Assembly: GCA_019634795.1 (NCBI GenBank)
Contig: JAHCAR010000005.1
Coordinates: 62,001-126,000 of the forward strand
DNA from: Dokdonella sp.
Lineage (GTDB): Bacteria; Pseudomonadota; Gammaproteobacteria; Xanthomonadales; Rhodanobacteraceae
DNA: 64,000 nucleotides
Direction: 5' to 3'
Positions 42,865-52,279 of the stretch are shown here, in pieces. A program made the position numbers and the translations under genes. Numbering within the stretch: the stretch's first letter is position 1; every line of letters begins with the position of its first letter. The notes under the pieces were generated by a model. The model was not told the DNA's origin and ran no database searches. It worked only from the letters and a program-made list of their open reading frames with translations.

Positions 42865-43934
42865 TGCTGCCTGCGCCGGTTCAGGTAGCGCTCCACGGCA
42901 CGGTTGTGTTCCTCCAGCGACGCCGAGAATTCATGGCGTCCGCTGCCATCGCCGAGGGCGACGAAATACAGGGCATTGCCATCGGCCGGATGCAGCGCGG
43001 CCTCGATCGCAGGCAAGCCGGGCAAGGCGATCGGCGTCGGTGGCAGGCCATCGCGCGTGTAGGTGTTGTACGGGGTGTCGGTTTCGAGATGGCGGCGCCG
43101 GATATTGCCGTCGTACTGTTCGCCGAGGCCGTAGACCACGGTCGGATCTGTCTGCAAGCGGATACCGATGCGCAGGCGACGTGCAAACACGCCGGCAATG
43201 CGCGCCCGCTCATCGCCGACTCCGGTCTCCTTTTCGATGATCGAGGCAAGGATCAGGGCCTCGTACGGGCTGGCCAGGGGCACCTGCGGATCGCGCAACG
43301 GCCAGAGCCGGTCCAGCGCCTTTTTCATCGCTACATGGGCGCGCTCGAGCACGAGCATGTCGCTGTCGCCCTTGACCCAGGCATAGGTTTCCGGAAGGAA
43401 CCAGCCCTCGGGCTTGCCGTCCGCAATATCGAGCCTGGCCGCGATCGCGGCGTCATCGAGGCCCGGCAGGCTCTGCCGCAGGCCGCTCTCGCTGGCCAGG
43501 GCCAGCCGCAACTGGCGAAACGTCCAGCCGTCGACGATCGTGAACTGGTGCTGGACCACCCTGCCCTCGGCCATCATCGCGATCAAGCCGCGCGGGGTAA
43601 GCCCCGGCTGCAGCGCGTATTCGCCGGCCTGCAGGCGCGAGGCCACGTTCATTTCGCGCGACAGCAACTTCCAGTAGAACGGCGAACCATCCGAGATGCG
43701 CTCTCGCCGCAACTGCCGGACGATGTCCCTGAACGGCGTTCCGCGTGCGTAGTCGATGGTCCGGGCCTGCTCCAGTTGCAAGGGCGCATCGGCAAAGCGC
43801 CGGTAGTCGCGCCAAGCCAACCCGGCGACGACGCCAACGGCGGCAATGACGGCGAGGACCAGCAGCAGCCACCAGCGCACGCGTCCGCGCGCGCTCAAGT
43901 TGTTGAATCGCCGCTTTTCAAGAATGCTGTTCAT
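42861..43934 (-). CDS. mltG: Endolytic murein transglycosylase
   Basis: This 357-residue inner-membrane protein has an N-terminal TM helix (about 21-42, WWLLLVLAVIAAVGVVAGLA) and a periplasmic YceG domain. The catalytic Glu is in ILASIIEKETGV, and family motifs QTDPTVVYGLG, YNTYTRDGLPPTPI and LYFVALGDGSGRHEFS follow. It cleaves nascent glycan strands to set their length. It overlaps tmk by ATGA. Confidence 0.95.
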   Translation of the reverse strand: MNSILEKRRFNNLSARGRVRWWLLLVLAVIAAVGVVAGLAWRDYRRFADAPLQLEQARTIDYARGTPFRDIVRQLRRERISDGSPFYWKLLSREMNVASRLQAGEYALQPGLTPRGLIAMMAEGRVVQHQFTIVDGWTFRQLRLALASESGLRQSLPGLDDAAIAARLDIADGKPEGWFLPETYAWVKGDSDMLVLERAHVAMKKALDRLWPLRDPQVPLASPYEALILASIIEKETGVGDERARIAGVFARRLRIGIRLQTDPTVVYGLGEQYDGNIRRRHLETDTPYNTYTRDGLPPTPIALPGLPAIEAALHPADGNALYFVALGDGSGRHEFSASLEEHNRAVERYLNRRRQQ

Positions 43935-43979
43935 CGGTCAAAGCGTAGCAGGATTGGGCTGTCGGATCGGTGCCGCGGA

Positions 43980-45347
43980 TCAACGATCGAGGCCAAATGC
44001 ACGCAACATTCCGCGCGCCTTGGCCCGGGTCTCGGCGAGCTCGGATTCGGCGTCCGAGTCGATCACGATACCGGCCCCGGCGCGCAGCCGGATCTCGTCA
44101 CCACCGATGGCCAGGGTACGGATCAGGATGTTGAGGTCGAGGTCACCGTTGTTGTCGAGGTAGCCGAAGGCACCGGTGTAGCAGCCGCGCGGCGCCTGCT
44201 CGAGTTCGGCGATGATTTCCATGCAGCGCACCTTCGGGCAGCCGGTGATCGTGCCGCCCGGAAATACGGCGCGGATGACCTGCCCGGGGCTCGTGCCCTC
44301 GCGCAGTCGGCCGCGCACGTTGGAGACGATGTGGTGCACGTGGGCATAGCTCTCGACCACCATCAGCTCGTCGACCTCGACGCTGCCCGGAACACAGACG
44401 CGACCGAGGTCGTTGCGTTCGAGATCGATCAGCATGACATGTTCGGCGCGCTCCTTCGGATGCGCGACCAGTTCGCGAATGCGCGCATCCGCATCGTCTC
44501 CTTCGAGGCGCGGACGCGTGCCGGCAATCGGCCGCGTCTGCACGCGATCGCCGCGGCATTGCACCAGCCGTTCGGGAGAAGAACTCGCCACGGCCCAGCC
44601 GGCCTGCTGCAGGAGTCCGGCGAACGGGGCCGGGTTGGCGCTTCGCAGGGCCGCATACACGGCTGCCGGTGCCGCCGGTTCAGCCAGCGCAAGACGCCAT
44701 TGGCGCGACAGGTTGACCTGGAACACATCACCGTCACGCAGGTACTCGTGGGTTCGCGCGACCGCATCGAGAAAGCGCAGCGGTTCGTCCTCGGCGATCG
44801 TTGCGACGTGCAGCGCCGCATTGCCGGGGACCGCCGCACGCGCGAGATCTGCCTCGATCTGGTCGAGCCGGTGCGCATGGCCATGCTCGGCGATCAGGAA
44901 GGTCTGACCGGCGACGTGATCGACGACCACGGCGACCGGGCAACGCAGGGCCAGGGCCAGCGGCTGGCCGGCCGGCATCCGCGGCAGGCGCAGCCGCGGC
45001 TCGATTTCGCCGGCCAGTTCGTAGCCGAGGTAGAGCAGCCAGCCGCCGTGGAACGGCAGACCGTCGTCACCGCGAAACCCGTTGTGTGCGCCTTGCCAGG
45101 CCTCATCGAGAGCAGCCAGAAATCCGTCGCCGGCCCGCTCGCCGTGGCAACCGTGGACGCGACCTTCGATGTCGAGCCACAGGGACTGTTGCGGGAACGC
45201 CAGCAGGATGTCGAAACGCGCATTGGCTGTGCCATCGGCGGCGCTCTCGAACAGGCCCGGATAGCGATCCGGGGCCAGCGCAGCGAGGCCGAGCAGGTCG
45301 CGACGACCGGCCAGGCTGCGGATCGAGGGGAGTTTCCGCTCAGGCAC
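43980..45347 (-). CDS. pabB: Aminodeoxychorismate synthase component I
   Basis: This chorismate-binding enzyme converts chorismate to 4-amino-4-deoxychorismate for folate. I start it at the GTG at 45347, the only usual start in the 26-bp space after the fabF stop; it gives 455 residues (E. coli 453). Motifs are DVFQVNLSRQ, SPERLVQCRGDRVQTRPIAGTRPR, HVMLIDLERNDLGRV, FPGGTITGCPKVRCMEII and YTGAFGYLDNNGDLDLNILIRT. The glutaminase partner PabA is not nearby. Confidence 0.93.
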   Translation of the reverse strand: MPERKLPSIRSLAGRRDLLGLAALAPDRYPGLFESAADGTANARFDILLAFPQQSLWLDIEGRVHGCHGERAGDGFLAALDEAWQGAHNGFRGDDGLPFHGGWLLYLGYELAGEIEPRLRLPRMPAGQPLALALRCPVAVVVDHVAGQTFLIAEHGHAHRLDQIEADLARAAVPGNAALHVATIAEDEPLRFLDAVARTHEYLRDGDVFQVNLSRQWRLALAEPAAPAAVYAALRSANPAPFAGLLQQAGWAVASSSPERLVQCRGDRVQTRPIAGTRPRLEGDDADARIRELVAHPKERAEHVMLIDLERNDLGRVCVPGSVEVDELMVVESYAHVHHIVSNVRGRLREGTSPGQVIRAVFPGGTITGCPKVRCMEIIAELEQAPRGCYTGAFGYLDNNGDLDLNILIRTLAIGGDEIRLRAGAGIVIDSDAESELAETRAKARGMLRAFGLDR

Positions 45348-45373
45348 GACGGCAGTGCCCGTCCCGATCGCGT

Positions 45374-46612
<1,239 letters not shown>

Positions 46613-46640
46613 GCTCGAGTATCCGCAGTGCTGGGAACCG

Positions 46641-46660
46641 GCCGGCGAACATACGCCGGC
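46641..46660 (-). other. Hairpin just upstream of fabF
   Basis: GCCGGCG and CGCCGGC form a perfect 7-bp stem with the loop AACATA, 28 bases before the fabF start codon in the leader of that gene. No T-run follows, so it may affect translation or processing rather than terminate. Confidence 0.4.
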
Positions 46661-46685
46661 GTAGTGTTCCCTGTCCTCAAAATGA

Positions 46686-46710
46686 AAGCTGCGCCTCGTG
46701 GGCGCAGCTT
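46686..46710 (-). terminator. Terminator-like hairpin between acpP and fabF
   Basis: AAGCTGCGCC and GGCGCAGCTT form a perfect 10-bp stem with a 5-base loop; on the minus strand TTTCATTTTG follows. It would partly terminate acpP transcripts and lower fabF expression relative to ACP. Confidence 0.6.
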
Positions 46711-46778
46711 GGCGAATCGATGGTGATCGGGTCGGCCCTTGGACCAGGATGCCAGGCCGGTACCGATCAAGAAGGGTC

Positions 46779-46806
46779 GGCGCCGGCAAGCATGCGCTCC
46801 GGCGCC
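46779..46806 (-). terminator. Hairpin directly after acpP
   Basis: GGCGCCGG and CCGGCGCC form an 8-bp stem with a 12-base loop, 8 bases after the acpP stop. CCCTTCTT follows on the minus strand, a weak T tract. It is probably a partial terminator or 3' stabiliser of the abundant acpP mRNA. Confidence 0.5.
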
Positions 46807-46813
46807 CGGAAAA

Positions 46814-47053
46814 TCAGGACTTGACGTGCGCCTTGACGTAATCGACGGCCTGCTGGACCGTGGTGATCTTTTCGGCGTCTTCGTCGGGAATCTCGCACTC
46901 GAACTCTTCTTCGAGAGCCATCACCAACTCGACCGTGTCGAGCGAATCGGCGCCCAGATCGTCGACAAACGACGCATTTGGCGTGACTTCGTCTTCCTTT
47001 ACGCCCAACTGCTCGACGACGATTTTCTTGACGCGTTCTTCGATAGTACTCAT
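46814..47053 (-). CDS. acpP: Acyl carrier protein
   Basis: This 79-residue acidic protein carries the phosphopantetheine Ser in [18 protein letters not shown]. It holds acyl chains for FabD, FabF, FabG and FabH encoded around it. Length and sequence are typical. It lies between fabG (276 bp upstream) and fabF, with its own hairpins downstream. Confidence 0.98.
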   Translation of the reverse strand: MSTIEERVKKIVVEQLGVKEDEVTPNASFVDDLGADSLDTVELVMALEEEFECEIPDEDAEKITTVQQAVDYVKAHVKS

Positions 47054-47168
47054 GAGTTTGTTGTCTCCCGATGGGATCTCGTTTCGTGATTCGGATTGCG
47101 GAACACCGCGGGCGTCAGGTTGGCCCCGGTATCCGCTACACAGCGATGCGTGCTGCGAGGCGCCGCGA

Positions 47169-47174
47169 ATTGTA
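47169..47174 (-). promoter_or_regulatory. Possible -10 element for acpP
   Basis: The 276-bp gap between fabG and acpP is long for this operon. On the minus strand two perfect-looking TACAAT hexamers occur, at 47174-47169 and 47285-47280, either of which could be a -10 for a separate acpP promoter. Neither has a convincing -35 at 17 bases, so this is tentative. Nothing else is recognisable in 47054-47329. Confidence 0.3.
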
Positions 47175-47329
47175 GTGGAACGTGTCGATACCCGCTACCG
47201 CCAGCAGAACCGTGGCCAAAACCGCCACCGGATTCCAGACGGCAGTCCGGATCTCTGCGGCGGCGAACGCAACACGCCGATTGTAAGGGACAGGAAGGCC
47301 TCGCGCGCGTCCTTGCGACATGGACCGAC

Positions 47330-48073
47330 TCAGGCCATATGCATGCCGCCATTGACGTGCAGAGTCTCGCCGGTGATGTAGGCAGCGCCAGGCGAGGCCA
47401 GGAAGGCGACCGCATGGGCGATGTCGTCGGCTTCGCCGAAGCGCTGCAGGGCGATCTGTCCGAGCAGGGCACTGCGCTGTTCTTCCGGCAAGGCGCGGGT
47501 CATGTCGGTGTCGATAAAGCCGGGCGAAACGACGTTGACCGTGATTCCACGCGAGCCGATTTCGCGCGCCAGCGATTTCGAGAAGGCGATGATGCCGGCC
47601 TTGGCCGCGGCATAGTTGGACTGTCCGGCGTTGCCGATCGAACCGATCACCGAGGCGATGCTGATGATGCGTCCCTTGCGCGCCTTCATCATGCCGCGCA
47701 GGACCGCCTTCGAAGTGCGGAAGACCGAGCTCAGGTTGGTGTCGAGGATGGCCTGCCACTCCTCTTCCTTCATGCGCAGGAGCAACTGGTCGCGCGTGAT
47801 CCCGGCATTGTTGACGAGGATGCTGACTGCGCCGAATTCCTCGGCCACGGCGCCGATCAGGGCGTCCACTGCGGCACTGTCGCTGACATCGAGAACGCGA
47901 CCGCTGCCGCCGTGCGGCGCCAGCCGTTCGGCGATCGCGCTGGCTCCGCTCTCGCTGGTCGCCGTACCAATGACCGTTGCACCGTCGGCAGCCAGGCGAT
48001 CGGCGATGGCCGCACCGATACCGCGGCTCGCACCGGTCACCAGGGCGACCTCGCCTTTCAATGTTGAACTCAT
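47330..48073 (-). CDS. fabG: 3-oxoacyl-ACP reductase
   Basis: This 247-residue SDR reduces beta-ketoacyl-ACP with NADPH. Motifs are TGASRGIGAAIA, NNAGITRDQLL, the catalytic Ser in IASVIGSIGNAGQ, YAAAKAG for Tyr/Lys, and NVVSPGFIDTDMT. GAGGA precedes the ATG. It is 41 bp downstream of fabD. Confidence 0.97.
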   Translation of the reverse strand: MSSTLKGEVALVTGASRGIGAAIADRLAADGATVIGTATSESGASAIAERLAPHGGSGRVLDVSDSAAVDALIGAVAEEFGAVSILVNNAGITRDQLLLRMKEEEWQAILDTNLSSVFRTSKAVLRGMMKARKGRIISIASVIGSIGNAGQSNYAAAKAGIIAFSKSLAREIGSRGITVNVVSPGFIDTDMTRALPEEQRSALLGQIALQRFGEADDIAHAVAFLASPGAAYITGETLHVNGGMHMA

Positions 48074-48114
48074 GGGGGATCCTCAGACAGCGAAAAGGGG
48101 CGGGACGGGGCGGC

Positions 48115-49053
48115 TCAGCTCCATGCCTCGCGCGCCGCCTCGAGCTCGGCGGGCGTGCCGAGTGCATGCATGTCGATGCTGCGATCGATGCGTCGCACGA
48201 GACCGGCCAGCACCTTGCCCGGGCCACACTCGGCCATCTTCTTGACGCCGGCGCCGACCAGGGCCTGCACGCAGCCGGTCCATTGCACCGGCAGGTAGAG
48301 CTGGCGAACCAGCGCTGCGCGAATGTCGGCCACCGAGTCGTGCACGCTGGCATCGACGTTTTGCACGACCGGAATCTGCGGCTCGCGCCACTCGTAGGCG
48401 CTCATCGCCTCGGCCAGGCGATTTGCCGCCTCGCGCATCAGGGGCGTGTGCGAGGGCACGCTGACCGCGAGCTTGACGACCTTGCGCACACCACTCTCGG
48501 CGAGCTTCGCGATTGCCGCGTCGACGGCGACGGCATGGCCGCCGATCACGATCTGGCCTGGCGAATTGTAGTTGGCCGGAACGACCACGTGATCGCCCGA
48601 AACCTCGCGACAGATCGATTCGACCAGGGCATCGTCGGCCCCGATCACGGCGGCCATGGCGCCAACGCCAGCCGGCGCCGAGGCCTGCATGGCCTGTCCG
48701 CGGATGCGTACCAGGTGCGCCGCGTCGGCAAGCTTCAGGGTGCCGGCCGCAACGAGGGCGGTGTACTCGCCGAGGCTGTGCCCGGCCAGCAAATCGGGCA
48801 TCGGCGCCTTCAGTTCCTGCCAGACCCGCCAGACCGCGATGCCGGCCGCCAGCAGGGCCGGCTGGGTGTATTCGGTGCGGTTGAGCATCTCCTCGGGACC
48901 GCCTTGGGACAGGTGCCAGAGATCGATCCCGGCGCCATCGGAGGCGTCGACGAAAGTCTGGCGCACGATCGGAAATTCATCGCTGAGCGCGGCCAGCATG
49001 CCGACGCTTTGCGAGCCCTGGCCAGGAAAGAGGAACGCTGTCGAGCTCATCAT
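48115..49053 (-). CDS. fabD: Malonyl-CoA:ACP transacylase
   Basis: This 312-residue enzyme has N-terminal LFPGQGSQSVGML, the catalytic Ser in LAGHSLGEYTALVAAG, the conserved Arg in VRIRGQAMQ and the catalytic His in SVPSHTPLMREA. Two adjacent ATGs (49053 and 49050) are both possible; GGAG lies 5 and 8 bases before them. It is 11 bp downstream of fabH. Confidence 0.96.
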   Translation of the reverse strand: MMSSTAFLFPGQGSQSVGMLAALSDEFPIVRQTFVDASDGAGIDLWHLSQGGPEEMLNRTEYTQPALLAAGIAVWRVWQELKAPMPDLLAGHSLGEYTALVAAGTLKLADAAHLVRIRGQAMQASAPAGVGAMAAVIGADDALVESICREVSGDHVVVPANYNSPGQIVIGGHAVAVDAAIAKLAESGVRKVVKLAVSVPSHTPLMREAANRLAEAMSAYEWREPQIPVVQNVDASVHDSVADIRAALVRQLYLPVQWTGCVQALVGAGVKKMAECGPGKVLAGLVRRIDRSIDMHALGTPAELEAAREAWS

Positions 49054-49064
49054 GTGCTCCGGGA

Positions 49065-50036
49065 TCAGTAGCGAAGCAGCGCGGAGGCCCAGGTGAAGCC
49101 GCCGCCGAATGCTTCGAGGAGGATGTTCTGCCCGCGCTTGACCTTGCCCGAACGAACCGCCTCATCGAGGGCCAGTGGCACCGAACCCGAGGACGTGTTG
49201 CCGTGCCGGTCGACGGTGACGATGACGCGCTCCATCGGCAGCTTGAGGCGCTTTGCCGTCGCTTCGATGATGCGCAGATTGGCCTGGTGCGGAATCAGCC
49301 AGTCGACCTGGGATTCGTCCATGCCGGCCGCTTCGAGGGTTTCACCGACGATGCGGTCGAGGGTTTTGACCGCGACCTTGAACACTTCGTTGCCGGTCAT
49401 CATCACGCGGATGCCGTGGTTCGGCTCGTCGTCGCGAAAACCGGCCGAGACGCCGACCGGGTTGTACAACAGATGCTTGTAGCCGCCATCGGCGTGCAGC
49501 TTGGTCGTGTAGATGCCCGGCTCTTCGGCGACTTCGAGGACCACGGCCCCGGCGCCGTCTCCGAACAGCACGCAGGTGCCGCGATCGCTCCAGTCGAGCA
49601 TGCGGGTCAGTGTTTCCGAGCCGACCACGAGCGCCTTCTTCGACTGTCCGCTGCGGATAAAGGCATTGGCCACGCCGAGCGCGTACACGAAGCCCGAGCA
49701 TGCGGCGTTGACGTCGAATGCGGCACAGCCGTTCGCCCCGAGCCGATGCTGCAGCAGGCAGGCGGTCGAAGGAAAGATGATGTCCGGCGTGGTCGTGCCG
49801 AGCACGATCAGGTCGATTTCGGAGGCCGCGACACCGGCCGCCTCGAGGGCCCGGGTCGCGGCATGGAAAGCCAGATCGCCGGTGGTCTCGCCATCCGCGG
49901 CCTTGCGTCGCTCACGAATGCCGGTACGGGTCCGGATCCATTCGTCGCTGGTATCGACGAACTGCTCCAGGTCCTTGTTGGTGACGATTTTTTCCGGCAG
50001 ATAGCTGCCGGTGCCCGCAATGCGTGAGTAGAACAG
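49065..50036 (-). CDS. fabH: Beta-ketoacyl-ACP synthase III, apparently with a CTG start
   Basis: This protein condenses acetyl-CoA with malonyl-ACP to start fatty-acid synthesis. The catalytic triad is Cys in [12 protein letters not shown], His in IPHQANLRI and Asn in [10 protein letters not shown]. Conserved sequence begins [18 protein letters not shown] at codon 3, but between the in-frame stop near 50100 and that point there is no ATG, GTG or TTG. The best start is the CTG at 50036-50034, with GGGAG eight bases upstream, giving 323 residues. Internal ATG starts such as 49805 would delete 77 residues of the fold. An ATT about 20 codons upstream is a poorer alternative, and a sequencing error is possible. 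Confidence 0.9.
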   Translation of the reverse strand: MFYSRIAGTGSYLPEKIVTNKDLEQFVDTSDEWIRTRTGIRERRKAADGETTGDLAFHAATRALEAAGVAASEIDLIVLGTTTPDIIFPSTACLLQHRLGANGCAAFDVNAACSGFVYALGVANAFIRSGQSKKALVVGSETLTRMLDWSDRGTCVLFGDGAGAVVLEVAEEPGIYTTKLHADGGYKHLLYNPVGVSAGFRDDEPNHGIRVMMTGNEVFKVAVKTLDRIVGETLEAAGMDESQVDWLIPHQANLRIIEATAKRLKLPMERVIVTVDRHGNTSSGSVPLALDEAVRSGKVKRGQNILLEAFGGGFTWASALLRY

Positions 50037-50116
50037 AGCCGTTTCTCCCGAACAAATGGAAACGGCGGAACCCCGGGTCGGGGCGTCCGCCGCTTCAGCG
50101 CATCATCCGTGCGGAA

Positions 50117-50311
50117 TCAATCCGCGTCGGCAACCGGGGTCTTGCTTTCGATCACCTTCTTGCCACGGTAGTAGCCGTCCTTGGTGACGTGGTGGCGCAG
50201 ATGCACTTCGCCCGAGGTCGGGTCGGTCGCCAGCTGCTTTGCGGTTAGGGCATCGTGCGCACGGCGCATGCCGCGGCGGGACGGGGATTTACGACTTTTG
50301 GCGACTGCCAT
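50117..50311 (-). CDS. rpmF: 50S ribosomal protein L32
   Basis: This 64-residue basic protein starts [20 protein letters not shown], the universal L32 N-terminus. It lacks the zinc-binding cysteines found in some orthologues, as usual in gammaproteobacteria. It is cotranscribed with yceD and the fab genes. plsX, often next in this cluster, is absent: only 80 bp separate rpmF from fabH. Confidence 0.97.
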   Translation of the reverse strand: MAVAKSRKSPSRRGMRRAHDALTAKQLATDPTSGEVHLRHHVTKDGYYRGKKVIESKTPVADAD

Positions 50312-50417
50312 GACAACTCTCCAGATGAATCCAGGCTTGCGTGCAAGCGTACGTAGTGAAACTGACCAGGGTGACGCGACAACGTGGCATCGGACGATGC
50401 CTCTGCGCTGCCGCGAA

Positions 50418-50933
50418 CTAGTGTCGCGAACTCTTCAACTGTCCCAGCGCGGCGAACGGATTCGGCGCCTGATCGTCGTCCGGAGCCGAACCGGCGGTAA
50501 CCGGCACCTGCTCCAGCGGTGCGCCCGGACTCAAGGGCACCAACGGCAAGGCGAGGATCAACTCATCCTCGAGGACATCCTTGATGTGCAACTGACCGTC
50601 GGTCACGAGCAACGGCTCGTAACCCTCGGGTAACGCGTTCTCGTCCCGCTCGTCCCGCAACAATCCGAGCCGCTGGTTGATGCTGCACGGCTGCACGAAG
50701 ACGTTCATCGTGCGCTGGCAAACCAGCGACAGGCCCGTATCGACGTGGATATCGACGAATGCAACGTCGAACTCGTCGATGCCGAATTCGACCCTGTATG
50801 CGACGTCTCCCTCGGCCGAAGCCAGCAAGTCCTGCAGGCGTTCGAACTGCCGTAACGGCACTGTTCCTTCGAACACGCGCCCGCCTTGCACCATGCGCCA
50901 AGGATCCACACTGTCTGGCAAGGTGTCTGGCAT
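50418..50933 (-). CDS. yceD: YceD/DUF177 family 23S rRNA accumulation protein
   Basis: This 171-residue protein has the DUF177 core with a central [21 protein letters not shown] segment, [15 protein letters not shown] and the C-terminal [10 protein letters not shown] that typically ends YceD proteins. It helps accumulate 23S rRNA and nearly always precedes rpmF. It is the first gene of the rpmF-fab operon. Its ATG lies only a few bases after the predicted transcription start. Confidence 0.92.
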   Translation of the reverse strand: MPDTLPDSVDPWRMVQGGRVFEGTVPLRQFERLQDLLASAEGDVAYRVEFGIDEFDVAFVDIHVDTGLSLVCQRTMNVFVQPCSINQRLGLLRDERDENALPEGYEPLLVTDGQLHIKDVLEDELILALPLVPLSPGAPLEQVPVTAGSAPDDDQAPNPFAALGQLKSSRH

Positions 50934-50942
50934 GGGCGCGCG

Positions 50943-50971
50943 ATGGTAGGTGCGGCGGTTGCCGATGTCAA
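50943..50971 (-). promoter_or_regulatory. Sigma-70 promoter of the yceD-rpmF-fab operon
   Basis: The minus strand carries TTGACA (50971-50966), a 17-base spacer and TACCAT (50948-50943). This is a near-consensus housekeeping promoter. The start would fall at about 50936, three or so bases before the yceD ATG at 50933, so the transcript is practically leaderless. Confidence 0.8.
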
Positions 50972-51086
50972 ATCGGAAAGCGACGCAAGCAATTGACCGG
51001 GACCGCAATTTTAGCGCTTTCCGCGAGGAATTGCTGGGCAGGCCGGCAAGCGGCAGACTGGGGCCCTTTCCCGGGGAGATTCGCGC

Positions 51087-51533
51087 TTGCTGGACTACCT
51101 GCTCATTGCCGCCCTGCTGCTGGCCCCGATCCCGATCTTCGTCTGGCTGCGCGAGCGCCGCCTCGGCGCGCGTACCCGCGAGCTGCGCAGCGTGCTCGAC
51201 CATGCCGATGCCCTCGAACATGAACTGCAGGAATGCCGCGCCCGGCTGCGCGAGATACCGCCCCTGGTCAGCCGCCTGCCGCCCGCGATCAGCCTGTCCG
51301 CGCATGCGACCCTGACCGCCGAACCCGAGGTCCAGGCCGCCCTCCACGATCTGCTCCAGCATCGGCTCTGGCTCAAGCAGTTCGGTGCCGACGCCTCGCT
51401 GGCCGAACTCAAGGCCGCCTCGGCCGCGCTGGTCCACTCGCGCGAAAAGCTGGCCCTGCAGCTCGAGCGGCTCGACGAGGTGCGCAAGGAACTGGCCAGC
51501 GCCGGTGGCGACATCGAGAACACCCCCTCATGA
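51087..51533 (+). CDS. Small membrane-anchored coiled-coil protein
   Basis: The 148-residue protein starts at a TTG with GGGGAG eight bases upstream. An N-terminal TM helix (about 2-20, LDYLLIAALLLAPIPIFVWL) is followed by a charged helical region with heptad character (RTRELRSVLDHADALEHELQ, and SREKLALQLERLDEVRKEL at the end). No family is recognised. Its stop overlaps the maf start (ATGA), so it is the first gene of the maf-moxR-DUF58-tgpA unit, divergent from yceD. Confidence 0.7.
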   Translation: MLDYLLIAALLLAPIPIFVWLRERRLGARTRELRSVLDHADALEHELQECRARLREIPPLVSRLPPAISLSAHATLTAEPEVQAALHDLLQHRLWLKQFGADASLAELKAASAALVHSREKLALQLERLDEVRKELASAGGDIENTPS

Positions 51534-52126
51534 CTGGCCGCGCTCCTGCGCTGGTCCTCGCCTCGACCTCGCCCTACCGCGCGCAGATGCTGGGCCGCGT
51601 CGTGGCCGATTTCCGCAGCATGGCCAGTCACGTCGACGAAACTCCACGGGAAGGGGAACTGCCGCGCGACACGGCACTGCGGCTGGCCATCGACAAGGCT
51701 CGGGCCGTCGCCGCCGACTGTGCCGACAGCCTGGTCATCGGCTCCGACCAGGTCGCCGAACTCGATGCGCGCCCGCTCGGCAAGCCGGGCAATGCCGAGC
51801 GCGCATTCGAGCAGCTCCGGCAAAGCTCGGGAAAGATACTGAGCTTCCACACCGCGCTCTGCGTGGTCGACACGCGCGCCGGGGGGATGGTCGTGCGCTC
51901 GGCGATCGACACGACCCGGGTCCATTTTCGCGAACTCGACGATGCCGAAATCCATCGCTACCTCGAGCTCGAGCGTCCGTTCGACTGCGCCGGCAGCTTC
52001 AAGGTCGAGGGCCGCGGCATTGCCCTGTTCGAGTGCATCGAAAGCGACGATCCCACGGCCCTGGTCGGCCTGCCGCTTATCGCGTTGTGCCGGCTGTTGC
52101 GCGAAGCAGGTCTGGCCATCCCCTGA
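51530..52126 (+). CDS. yceF: Maf-family nucleotide pyrophosphatase (YceF-type)
   Basis: This 198-residue house-cleaning nucleotidase has the signature ASTSPYRAQML, DETPREGE, the central IGSDQVAELDARPLGKPG, and EDPTALVG-like SDDPTALVGLPL at the end. Adjacency to yceD-rpmF, as in E. coli, supports the YceF branch that hydrolyses m7GTP. It starts by ATGA overlap with the preceding gene. Confidence 0.9.
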   Translation: MTGRAPALVLASTSPYRAQMLGRVVADFRSMASHVDETPREGELPRDTALRLAIDKARAVAADCADSLVIGSDQVAELDARPLGKPGNAERAFEQLRQSSGKILSFHTALCVVDTRAGGMVVRSAIDTTRVHFRELDDAEIHRYLELERPFDCAGSFKVEGRGIALFECIESDDPTALVGLPLIALCRLLREAGLAIP

Positions 52127-52279
52127 TCGGCCTGCCTGGCGCCGACCACTGGTCGATGCAGGGGCATGAGCGGACCCGCAACGGCAGCCGCCGGTTCGCC
52201 TGCCGGTGCAGGCAGAGGCTACACTGGCGGCAGCCGCCCCTTGGCCGTGCAGCCCATTCCCGCAATCACCCCGCAACCC

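Noticed and set aside
49065-49805. fabH taken from the first ATG (246 residues)
   Set aside because: The conserved N-terminal FabH sequence continues 77 residues upstream in the same frame, so this start truncates the enzyme.
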